Assembly: GCA_046484325.1 (NCBI GenBank)
Contig: JAWOJB010000067.1
Location: 1-15,053 of the forward strand
Source: JAWOJB01 sp046484325
GTDB lineage: Bacteria; Actinomycetota; Acidimicrobiia; Spongiisociales; ZC4RG35
Length of the DNA: 15,053 nt
Reading direction: 5' to 3'
Each line of letters starts with the position of its first letter. Within the stretch, counting starts at the first letter, position 1. The notes below the pieces were generated by a model that saw nothing but the letters and a program-made list of their open reading frames with translations, searched no databases and was not told where the DNA came from. Of the stretch, positions 7,681-13,859 are shown piece by piece. A program made the position numbers and the translations under genes.

Positions 7681-8601
7681 TCAGGCCTCGGGGGTCGGGG
7701 CGGTTGGAGTCGGGTTGGGCCTGCCGGCCCTCCGGCGCCGCCACCACCACGCCACGGCGAGGACGGGGATGCCGACCAGCAGGAGCACGGGCAGCACGTA
7801 GATCGCTCCCCAGATCAGACCGCCGGCGATCCCCTGGAGGGCGAAGACGAGGGCCCTCACGGCGTCGCGGGCGATCTCGGCCGGGCGCCACTCCTCCGCC
7901 ACGATCGGCACCGCGGCCGGTGTGGGCAGGATCGTCATCGTCACCGTGGAGAGGGCGACCAGCCGGCCGAGCGCCTCCCGGCGCCCCTCGAGCAGCTCGA
8001 TCTCGCCCCGGGTGCTCGCGATCTCCTGATAGACCCGGAGCAGCTCCTCGGGTGACGCATCGGGCTGTTGCCTCACGATGCCCAGCAGCGCCACCAGCTC
8101 GCTCTCGAGGGCCTCGAGGTTCCGCAACCGGGCCTCGAGATCGATGAACTCCTCGGTCACGTCCTGGCTGGAGATGGACTCGGACAGCACCTCGTCGGCG
8201 CTCGCCCGAATGGCGGCGATCGTCGAACCGAGGCCCCCGGCCGGGACCCGGACCACCAGCACGATCGTCGGCGGCGTGTCGTCCTGGGACGGTTGGATGT
8301 TCGCCTGGGCGACGTATCCGCCCGATGCCTCGACCAGGGCGGTGATCCGGTCGTAGGCCGCCCGGGTGTCGCCCGCCCGCAGAGTGAGCTCGGCCGTCCT
8401 GATCACCTGGCGGTCGGCGGGCAGCACCAGATCTCGGCCACCCTCGTCATCCGAGAATCGTTGATTCTCGATGGCCGACGGCTGCGCAGCCGAGTCATCA
8501 CCATCCGAGGTGAGGTCGGCCGCATCGCCGCCGCCACTACAGGCGGCGAGCGCCACCACCACCGCCATGGCAAGGGCCGGAAAGCCTGCTCGGTGTCGCA
8601 C
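7681..8601 (-). CDS. DUF4349 domain lipoprotein with C-terminal membrane helix
   Basis: This 306-residue protein has a lipoprotein signal (MRHRAGFP, hydrophobic core, lipobox L18-A19-A20-C21). A DUF4349 domain follows from about residue 60 (RQVIRTAELTLRAGD) to about 245. Its central part is helical and coiled-coil-like (VTEEFIDLEARLRNLEALE, then EIASTRGEIELLEGRREAL). A C-terminal membrane helix (YVLPVLLLVGIPVLAVAWWW) is followed by RRRR. The start is GTG at 8599-8601, chosen because GGAGGA lies 7 bases upstream; an in-frame start at 8658 would place a long non-hydrophobic segment before the signal. The domain has no established activity. The protein should be held at the outer membrane face by both ends. 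It is convergent with potD and divergent from the aminotransferase gene; a link to polyamine metabolism is not evident. Confidence 0.88.
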   Translation of the reverse strand: MRHRAGFPALAMAVVVALAACSGGGDAADLTSDGDDSAAQPSAIENQRFSDDEGGRDLVLPADRQVIRTAELTLRAGDTRAAYDRITALVEASGGYVAQANIQPSQDDTPPTIVLVVRVPAGGLGSTIAAIRASADEVLSESISSQDVTEEFIDLEARLRNLEALESELVALLGIVRQQPDASPEELLRVYQEIASTRGEIELLEGRREALGRLVALSTVTMTILPTPAAVPIVAEEWRPAEIARDAVRALVFALQGIAGGLIWGAIYVLPVLLLVGIPVLAVAWWWRRRRAGRPNPTPTAPTPEA

Positions 8602-8636
8602 GGTCTTCCTCCTCGTAGGTCCTCGATTGGACGCCG

Positions 8637-8714
8637 CGGGCGGGTCGCCCGGTTCCATCCGAGATGCAGCCGGGTCCGGAGGCGGCGATACTGCAGGCGT
8701 CGGCGACCCGCCCG
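8637..8714. repeat. 13-bp exact inverted repeat in a divergent promoter region
   Basis: CGGGCGGGTCGCC at 8637-8649 is the exact reverse complement of GGCGACCCGCCCG at 8702-8714. The arms are separated by 52 bases and their centres lie 65 bases apart, about six helical turns. The pair lies between the DUF4349 start and the aminotransferase start, with the right arm only 3 bases before the AGGAGGAG ribosome binding site of the latter. It could be a pair of operator half-sites for a looping regulator, or a long-range RNA stem. A weak GATACT -10-like hexamer lies between the arms at 8687-8692. Confidence 0.5.
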
Positions 8715-8729
8715 TTCAGGAGGAGACAC

Positions 8730-10094
8730 GTGACGACAGCCGTGGAACCGTCGGTCCGGCTGGTGACCGAGATCCCCGGCCCGCGCAGCCGGGAGATCGT
8801 CGCCCGGCGCGAGGCGGCCAGCCCGGCCGGTGCATCCAAGCTCACGCCGATCGCCGTAGAGTCGGCCCACGGGGCTCTCGTGACCGACGTCGACGGGAAC
8901 CGGTTCATCGATCTGGCCGGTGGGATCGGCATGCTGGCCGTCGGCCACACCCCCGAGCGGGTGGTGGCGGCCCTACAGGCTCAGGCCGAGAAGCTCGTCC
9001 ACATGTGCGCGATCGTGTCGACCTTCGAGCCGATGGTCGATCTGGTCGAGCGCCTGGTGGCCATCACGCCCGGCGACTTCCCCAAGAAGGCCGTGCTCAT
9101 GAACTCCGGGGCAGAAGCGGTCGAGACCGCGGTCAACATCTGCCGTTCGTACACGCGCCGCCAGGGCATCGTCGTGTTCGAGGGCGCCTATCACGGCCGC
9201 ACCAACCTGACGATGTCGATGACGTCCAAGTTCAACCTCTTCAAGAAGGGGTTCGGGCCCTTCGCTCCCGAGGTCTACCGGTTCCCATTCCCCAACCTCT
9301 ACCGGCGGCCCGACGGGATGGGCGAGTCGGAGTGGATCGACTGGCATGTGGACAACCTCGATCATTGTTTCACCGCGATCGTCGACCCATCCCACGTGGC
9401 GGCGATCGTCGTGGAGCCGGTTCTGGGTGAGGGCGGCTTCCTCCCGGCGCCGCCACGTTGGATGCAACGGCTGCGCGAGCTCGCCGACCAGCACGAGATC
9501 GTGCTCGTCGCCGACGAGATCCAATCGGGGATGGGACGCACCGGGAAGCTGTGGGCGATCGAGCACACCGGGGTCGTGCCCGACCTCGTCACGAGCGCCA
9601 AGTCGCTCGCCGCCGGGATGCCGCTGTCGGCGGTCGTGGGCCGGGCGGAGATCATGGACGCCCCCCATCCGGGCGGGCTCGGAGGGACGTACTCGGGCAA
9701 CCCGCTCGCCTGCGTGGCGGCCATCGAGGCGATCGACACGATCATCCGGCCCGAGTTCCTCGAGCGGTCCGCCGAGATCGGGGTGCGTCTGCGGTCGAGG
9801 CTCGAGCGGATCCAGGCGAGCCACGCCCGGATCGTCGGCGACGTGCGCGGCGTGGGCTCGATGCTCGTCATGGAGCTGGTGAAGGACCCGGTCACCAAGG
9901 AGCCGTGGATGGAGGCGACGGCGGCGGTGACCGGCGCCACCCTGCAACGGGGCGTCATCACCATCCGTTCCGGGCTCTACTCGAACTGTGTGCGCTTCCT
10001 GCCGCCCCTCGTGATCACCGATACCCAGCTCGATGAGGCGCTCGACGTCGTCGAGGAGTCGGTGGCGGCGGTGGCGGGGGAGATGGGGGGATGA
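8730..10094 (+). CDS. gabT: Class III PLP aminotransferase, 4-aminobutyrate type
   Basis: This 454-residue enzyme is a fold-type I, class III aminotransferase. Key landmarks are NSGAEAVETAVNICRSYT for the phosphate-binding region, YHGRTN, the cofactor aspartate in VADEIQSGMGRTG (D262, with E263), the Schiff-base lysine K291 in TSAKSLAAGMP, and GGTYSGNPLAC. These match GABA aminotransferases, which convert 4-aminobutyrate and 2-oxoglutarate to succinate semialdehyde and glutamate. Related omega-aminotransferases acting on putrescine or beta-alanine cannot be excluded. The start is GTG at 8730, with AGGAGGAG 5 bases upstream; an earlier ATG at 8664 would add 22 residues that do not resemble the family. 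The next gene is an aldehyde dehydrogenase, the natural partner for the semialdehyde product. The protein is cytoplasmic. Confidence 0.92.
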   Translation: MTTAVEPSVRLVTEIPGPRSREIVARREAASPAGASKLTPIAVESAHGALVTDVDGNRFIDLAGGIGMLAVGHTPERVVAALQAQAEKLVHMCAIVSTFEPMVDLVERLVAITPGDFPKKAVLMNSGAEAVETAVNICRSYTRRQGIVVFEGAYHGRTNLTMSMTSKFNLFKKGFGPFAPEVYRFPFPNLYRRPDGMGESEWIDWHVDNLDHCFTAIVDPSHVAAIVVEPVLGEGGFLPAPPRWMQRLRELADQHEIVLVADEIQSGMGRTGKLWAIEHTGVVPDLVTSAKSLAAGMPLSAVVGRAEIMDAPHPGGLGGTYSGNPLACVAAIEAIDTIIRPEFLERSAEIGVRLRSRLERIQASHARIVGDVRGVGSMLVMELVKDPVTKEPWMEATAAVTGATLQRGVITIRSGLYSNCVRFLPPLVITDTQLDEALDVVEESVAAVAGEMGG

Positions 10095-10245
10095 AGGCGT
10101 CGGTTTGCTCCATCACCCGCCTACCCCACGGCTGGCGCCGTGCAGTCCCCTTCCCCCAGCCAGGGGCTGGGAGACCAACCACGGGCGGTCGCCCTACCCC
10201 GCCGCCTGCGCCGCCAAGCGCGCCCGGCGGCACCGGAGGTGGTCG
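10095..10245 (+). other. Structured 151-base gap between gabT and the aldehyde dehydrogenase gene
   Basis: No gene is seen here. Several short hairpins can be read: CACGGC/GCCGTG at 10127-10142 with a TGGC loop, CCCAGCC/GGCTGGG at 10155-10171 with a 3-base loop, GGGCG/CGCCC at 10183-10194, and GCCGCC/GGCGGC at 10210-10231. The last ends 3 bases before the GGAGGT ribosome binding site (10235-10240) of the next gene. No U-tract follows, so simple termination is uncertain; partial attenuation or mRNA processing is possible. High GC content makes some of these stems expected by chance. Confidence 0.4.
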
Positions 10246-11679
10246 GTGAACCACCTCCAGCTCATCGACGGCGAGTGGGCGGGAGCCGTCTCGGGAGCCA
10301 CCCGGGCCCTCGTCGCACCGGCCACGGAGGAGATCGTCGACGAGCTCCCCTACGGCGACGCCGAGGACGCACGCCGTGCGATCGATGCTGCCCACCGGGC
10401 CTTTGCGACATGGGCCGAGATGAACCCGTACGAGCGGGCCACCATCCTCGAGCGGGCGGCGGACCTCCTCGTCGAGAGGGCGGACGACTACGCCCCGGTC
10501 ACGGCCGAGGAGTCGGGCAAGCCCCTGTCCCAGTCCCGGGCCGAGTGGCTGTCGGCTCCCAACTACCTCAGGTACGCGGCCGAGGAGGCGAAGCGCCTGG
10601 GCGGTCGTTGGATCCCCTCCCGCCTGCCGGGCCGGCGCATCGACGTCACCTACCGGCCGCTCGGGGTGGTGGGCGTTGTGACGGCGTGGAACTTCCCGGT
10701 ATACAACCCGAACCGCGCCACCTCGTCGGCCCTCGCCGCCGGGTGCACCGTGGTGATCCGCCCCTCCTCGTATACCCCTCGGTCGGCGATCCTGTACGCC
10801 GCTGCGCTGCACGACGCCGGGGCCCCGCCCGGGGTCGTCAACGTGATCAACGGCGCCGCCGACCCGATGAGCTCCACGATGCTCGACGATCCTCGGGTGA
10901 GGAAGATGGCATTCACCGGCTCGTCCGAGGTCGGTAAGCACCTCATCGAGGGATCGGCCCGCACCGTCACCCGCCTCGCTCTCGAGCTGGGCGGGAACGC
11001 GCCCGTCGTGGTGTTCCCGGACGTCGATGACCTGGCGGCGGTGGTCGAGGCGGGAGTGACCGCCAAGTTGAGGAACTGCGGCCAGGTGTGCATCGCTCCC
11101 CAGCGCTACTACGTCCATGCCTCGATCGCCGGGGAGTTCGCCGAGTTGGCCGTGGCGGCCATGGAGCGCCAGCGGCTGGGGAATCCGGTCGACCCGGAGA
11201 CAACCGTCGGCCCCCTCATCCACGCCGGTCAGCGCTCCGAGGTGGCCCGGATCGTCGACGCCACCGTGGCCGCCGGTGCCCGGGTGGCGACCGGTGGAGC
11301 CGCCGTCGACGGCCCCGGGTACTTCTACAAGCCAACCGTCCTCACCGAAGTGCCGCCCGGCTCGGCGGTCACGGTGCAGGAGGTGTTCGGCCCGGTGCTG
11401 CCCGTCATTCCCTTCGACACCACCGAGGAAGCCGTCGAGATGGCGAATGCGAGCGAGTTCGGCCTCGCCTCGTTCGTGTTCACCGGTGATCTGCGCACGG
11501 CCATGCTGGTGTCGGATCGCCTCGAATACGGACTCGTGGGCGTCAACGATTGGTATCCGGTCACCCCCGAGGCTCCGTTCGGCGGTACCAAGCAGTCCGG
11601 GATCGGACGGGAGTCGGGACTCGAAGGTCTCCACGAGTACGTCGAGGCGAAGGCGCGCTACTGGGGCGGCCTCGGATGA
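10246..11679 (+). CDS. NAD(P)-dependent aldehyde dehydrogenase, succinate-semialdehyde-like
   Basis: This 477-residue protein has a complete ALDH domain: TAWNFPVYN with N149, FTGSSEVGKHL, general base E247 in LELGGNAP, catalytic thiol C282 in GQVCIAPQR, VQEVFGPVLPV and APFGGTKQSGIGRESG. It oxidises an aldehyde to the acid with NAD or NADP. The C-terminal segment and the neighbouring GabT favour succinate semialdehyde; aminobutyraldehyde is an alternative given the polyamine transporter. At the position where most ALDHs have a lysine that contacts the adenosine ribose (VxKP), this protein has R172 (VVIRPSS). The start is GTG at 10246 after a GGAGGT ribosome binding site; the frame runs open upstream to 10033, but that part is basic, low-complexity and not ALDH-like. 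Confidence 0.9.
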   Translation: MNHLQLIDGEWAGAVSGATRALVAPATEEIVDELPYGDAEDARRAIDAAHRAFATWAEMNPYERATILERAADLLVERADDYAPVTAEESGKPLSQSRAEWLSAPNYLRYAAEEAKRLGGRWIPSRLPGRRIDVTYRPLGVVGVVTAWNFPVYNPNRATSSALAAGCTVVIRPSSYTPRSAILYAAALHDAGAPPGVVNVINGAADPMSSTMLDDPRVRKMAFTGSSEVGKHLIEGSARTVTRLALELGGNAPVVVFPDVDDLAAVVEAGVTAKLRNCGQVCIAPQRYYVHASIAGEFAELAVAAMERQRLGNPVDPETTVGPLIHAGQRSEVARIVDATVAAGARVATGGAAVDGPGYFYKPTVLTEVPPGSAVTVQEVFGPVLPVIPFDTTEEAVEMANASEFGLASFVFTGDLRTAMLVSDRLEYGLVGVNDWYPVTPEAPFGGTKQSGIGRESGLEGLHEYVEAKARYWGGLG

Positions 11680-11705
11680 GCGAACCGGTCGTGCGGTCCG
11701 TCCCC

Positions 11706-11770
11706 CCTCCCCCTGGCCCTGCGGCCCGGCGGTATCTTCACCCCGCGCAGGCGGAGGGACAGGGGGGAGG
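11706..11770 (+). promoter_or_regulatory. Possible ribosome-binding-site sequestering stem before the C45 gene
   Basis: CCTCCCCC at 11706-11713 can pair perfectly with GGGGGAGG at 11763-11770, which is the ribosome binding site of the gene starting at 11777. A transcript reading through from the aldehyde dehydrogenase gene would carry both strands of this stem. A transcript starting downstream of 11713 would not. Base pairing is seen directly; regulation is inference. Confidence 0.28.
11733..11738 (+). promoter_or_regulatory. Possible internal -10 box before the C45 gene
   Basis: TATCTT is an unusually AT-rich hexamer in a 97-base gap between the aldehyde dehydrogenase stop and the start at 11777. 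A transcript from here would begin near 11745 and include a normal ribosome binding site. No -35 element is evident. Confidence 0.3.
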
Positions 11771-11776
11771 TCTCGG

Positions 11777-12871
11777 ATGAGGGACCGCCCGATCCGGCTC
11801 ACCCCGCTGTTCGGCGACCCGACCCACATGGGCCGTCTGCACGGGGCCGCCTACCACAACGAGATCCGTGACTACACCGCCGACCGGGTGGGGATCGTCG
11901 GCTCGGGGACCTGGTCGGGGAAACCAGCCACCCGCGACGACGCCCTCGCCCTGGCCGAGCGGATGCTCCCAGCCCACGAGGCCTACGCGCCGGATCTGCA
12001 TGCCGAGATGGTGGGGATGGCCGAGGCGGCCGGTATCAGTCCGGCCGAGGCGGTGATCGTCGGCGGGTTCACCGACTTCGTCGACACCGTGCGGGCCCTC
12101 GGGCATTCCGAGCTCCCCGTGGAGGACGACTGCACCGCCGTGATCGTCCCCGACCATCGCAGCGGAGGTTCGGGTTTCCTGGCCCAGACGTGGGACATGC
12201 ACGACTCGGCCACCGAGCACGTCGTGATGCTGGACATCCAACCGGACGAGGGTGTCCGGTCGCTGGTCTTCTCGACAGTCGGCTGCCTAGGCCAGATCGG
12301 CATGAACGAGGCGGGTATCGCCGTGGGGATCAACAATCTCGTTGCCGCCGACGGCAAGATCGGCGTCACGTGGCCGTTCGTCGTACGGAAGGCCCTCCAG
12401 CAGACCGACCTGGATGCGGCGGCGGCATGCGTGCTCGACGCCGATCTCGCCGGGGCCCACAGCTTCCTGCTGTTCGCGTCCGACGGCCGTGGCTGCGTGG
12501 TCGAGGCCATGCCCACCCACCGGGAGCTCGTTCCGCTCGACGGGGAGGTGCTCGTCCACACCAACCACTGCCTCGTGCCGGCCACGATCCGCTTCGAGGC
12601 CGAACGGCCCGACGACCTCCAGGCTTCGTCGCGTGGCCGGCTCCGGCGGGCCGCGGAGCTCCTCGAGGTGGGCACGGTCGACCTCGACCGGCTGGTCGCG
12701 ATGACCAGGGATCCCGAGGCGATCTGCCGGAGCTCGGAGCCCCCTCACCACGTCGAGTCCTGTGGGGCGGCGATCATGCGGCCGGGGACCGGTGAGTTCT
12801 GGGCATGCTGGGGGATCCCGTCGGAGAACGAGTTCGAGCGCTTCGCGATGGCGGGACCCGCCGATGGCTGA
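11777..12871 (+). CDS. C45 family autoproteolytic acyltransferase/hydrolase (AAT-type Ntn-hydrolase)
   Basis: This 364-residue protein matches the acyl-CoA:6-aminopenicillanate acyltransferase-type Ntn-hydrolase family (peptidase C45). The family is made as a proenzyme that cuts itself before a cysteine, which then becomes the N-terminal nucleophile. Here that residue is C119 in VEDDCTAVIV. Other family landmarks follow: FLAQTWDMHD, GQIGMNEAGIAVGINNL, HSFLLFASDGRGCVVEAMP and HTNHCLVPAT. Relatives cleave or transfer acyl groups at amide bonds; most bacterial members have no known substrate, and a penicillin role is not implied. The start ATG has GGGGGAGG 6 bases upstream. No signal peptide is seen. 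In this locus an acyl-amine or conjugate of the transported polyamine is a plausible substrate (inference). The gene ends in an 8-base overlap with the GNAT gene. Confidence 0.87.
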   Translation: MRDRPIRLTPLFGDPTHMGRLHGAAYHNEIRDYTADRVGIVGSGTWSGKPATRDDALALAERMLPAHEAYAPDLHAEMVGMAEAAGISPAEAVIVGGFTDFVDTVRALGHSELPVEDDCTAVIVPDHRSGGSGFLAQTWDMHDSATEHVVMLDIQPDEGVRSLVFSTVGCLGQIGMNEAGIAVGINNLVAADGKIGVTWPFVVRKALQQTDLDAAAACVLDADLAGAHSFLLFASDGRGCVVEAMPTHRELVPLDGEVLVHTNHCLVPATIRFEAERPDDLQASSRGRLRRAAELLEVGTVDLDRLVAMTRDPEAICRSSEPPHHVESCGAAIMRPGTGEFWACWGIPSENEFERFAMAGPADG

Positions 12872-13487
12872 GCTCTCGTACGTCAACCTCACCGCGGAGC
12901 TGGCCCCGCAGTGCGCCGAGCTCGAGCTCCTGGCGTTTCCCCATGCCGAACCCTCCGATCTCCTCTCGGAGGAGGACATCCGGGCCTACGCCCGCATCTT
13001 TCCCGAAGGGTTCTTCGTCGTACTCGACGGAGATCGGGTCGTCGCGCAAGGGGCCGGGATCTTCCTCGACTTCGACTTCGACCATCCCCAGCACACGATC
13101 GCCGGGATCACCGGTGAGCACCAGTGCGCCAATCACGATCCGGACGGCGACTGGTACTACGGCACCGACATCGTCGTGCACCCCGAATACCGGAGACGCG
13201 GGATCGGCCGGCGCCTCTACGAGCTCCGGAAGGACATCGTGTGCCGCCATGGCAAGCGCGGGATCATCGCCGGGGGGCATCCCGACGGGTACCCGGAGTT
13301 CCAGGACGACATGACGGTCGCCGAGTACATCGGCAAGGTGGCGGCCCGCGAGATCTACGACTCGACGCTCACCTTCCAGATGGACAACGGTTTCGAGATC
13401 CGGGCCGTGCTTTACGACTACCTGCGAGATGCCGCGACCGACGATGCAGCCGCGCTGATCGTCTGGCAGAATCCGGATGTCGGGTAG
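12864..13487 (+). CDS. GNAT family N-acetyltransferase
   Basis: This 207-residue protein has the GNAT acetyl-CoA site: strand YGTDIVVHPEYR, then the pyrophosphate loop R111-R112-G113-I114-G115-R116 and helix RLYELRKDIV. The N-terminal part (ELELLAFPHAEPSDLLSEED) and strand VVLDGDRVVAQGAG fit the fold. It transfers an acyl group from CoA to an amine. The substrate is not evident, but amines are chemically consistent with the locus. The ATG at 12864 overlaps the preceding stop by 8 bases (ATGGCTGA). Its own ribosome binding site is weak, so coupled translation is likely. An earlier in-frame start at 12762 lies inside the C45 gene and gives non-GNAT sequence. The C-terminal 60 residues are not typical of the minimal GNAT fold and may shape substrate binding. 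Confidence 0.85.
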   Translation: MAELSYVNLTAELAPQCAELELLAFPHAEPSDLLSEEDIRAYARIFPEGFFVVLDGDRVVAQGAGIFLDFDFDHPQHTIAGITGEHQCANHDPDGDWYYGTDIVVHPEYRRRGIGRRLYELRKDIVCRHGKRGIIAGGHPDGYPEFQDDMTVAEYIGKVAAREIYDSTLTFQMDNGFEIRAVLYDYLRDAATDDAAALIVWQNPDVG

Positions 13488-13497
13488 GGAGCCTCCG

Positions 13498-13857
13498 ATG
13501 GACGAACTGCAGAACGAGCTCCTCGCCGTCGAAGAGCTGTTCTGGTCGGCCGCCGACGGCGATGTGTACCGGGAGCACATGGCCGACGAGGGAAGGCTGG
13601 TGTTCCCCTTCGGGACCCTCGACCGCCCGGCAGTCGCCGCCATGCTCGACCGTGCGCCTGCGGGATGGGTCGAGTGGACCTTCGACGAAGCCTTCGTGCT
13701 CCGGATCGCCCAGGATGTCGCCGTGCTCGGCTACCGGACCCTCGCCCGGCACACCGAAGGCGGGGAGCCCTACGAGGCGATGATGACCTCGGTCTATGTC
13801 CGTCGATCCGACCGCTGGTTGCTGGCGCTTCACCAGCAGACCCCGCTCGAGCTCTGA
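13498..13857 (+). CDS. Small NTF2-like protein (DUF4440/SnoaL type)
   Basis: This 119-residue protein has the pattern of the NTF2-like cone fold: an N-terminal helix (LQNELLAVEELFWSAADGD), a short helix (DRPAVAAMLD) and C-terminal beta strands (VAVLGYRTLARH, YEAMMTSVYVRRSDRWLLAL) ending in HQQTPL, typical of DUF4440 members. These are dimeric pockets used as isomerases, hydrolases or binding proteins; no catalytic role can be assigned here. I chose ATG 13498 because AGGGAG lies 6 bases upstream, overlapping the GNAT stop; the earlier ATG at 13477 has no ribosome binding site. It is the last gene of the plus-strand block, and its stop lies 2 bases from the convergent CPBP stop. Confidence 0.82.
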   Translation: MDELQNELLAVEELFWSAADGDVYREHMADEGRLVFPFGTLDRPAVAAMLDRAPAGWVEWTFDEAFVLRIAQDVAVLGYRTLARHTEGGEPYEAMMTSVYVRRSDRWLLALHQQTPLEL

Positions 13858-13859
13858 TC

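Noticed and set aside
11117..11776. Upstream extension of the C45 frame inside the aldehyde dehydrogenase gene
   Set aside because: This stretch is Ser, Arg and Pro-rich and out of frame with ALDH. C45 similarity begins at 11777, which has a good ribosome binding site.
10015..11829. 604-residue minus-strand open frame opposite the aldehyde dehydrogenase gene
   Set aside because: It is rich in Arg, Gly, Pro, Asp and His with no domain. The plus-strand frame has a complete ALDH with catalytic residues. High GC keeps antisense frames open.
11777..12871. Calling the C45 protein a penicillin acyltransferase
   Set aside because: The family name comes from the fungal enzyme. No beta-lactam biosynthesis gene is nearby, and most bacterial members have other or unknown substrates.
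12774..13643. 289-residue minus-strand open frame opposite the GNAT gene
   Set aside because: Its composition is Val, Asp, Pro and Gly-rich without structure. The GNAT acetyl-CoA loop is on the plus strand.
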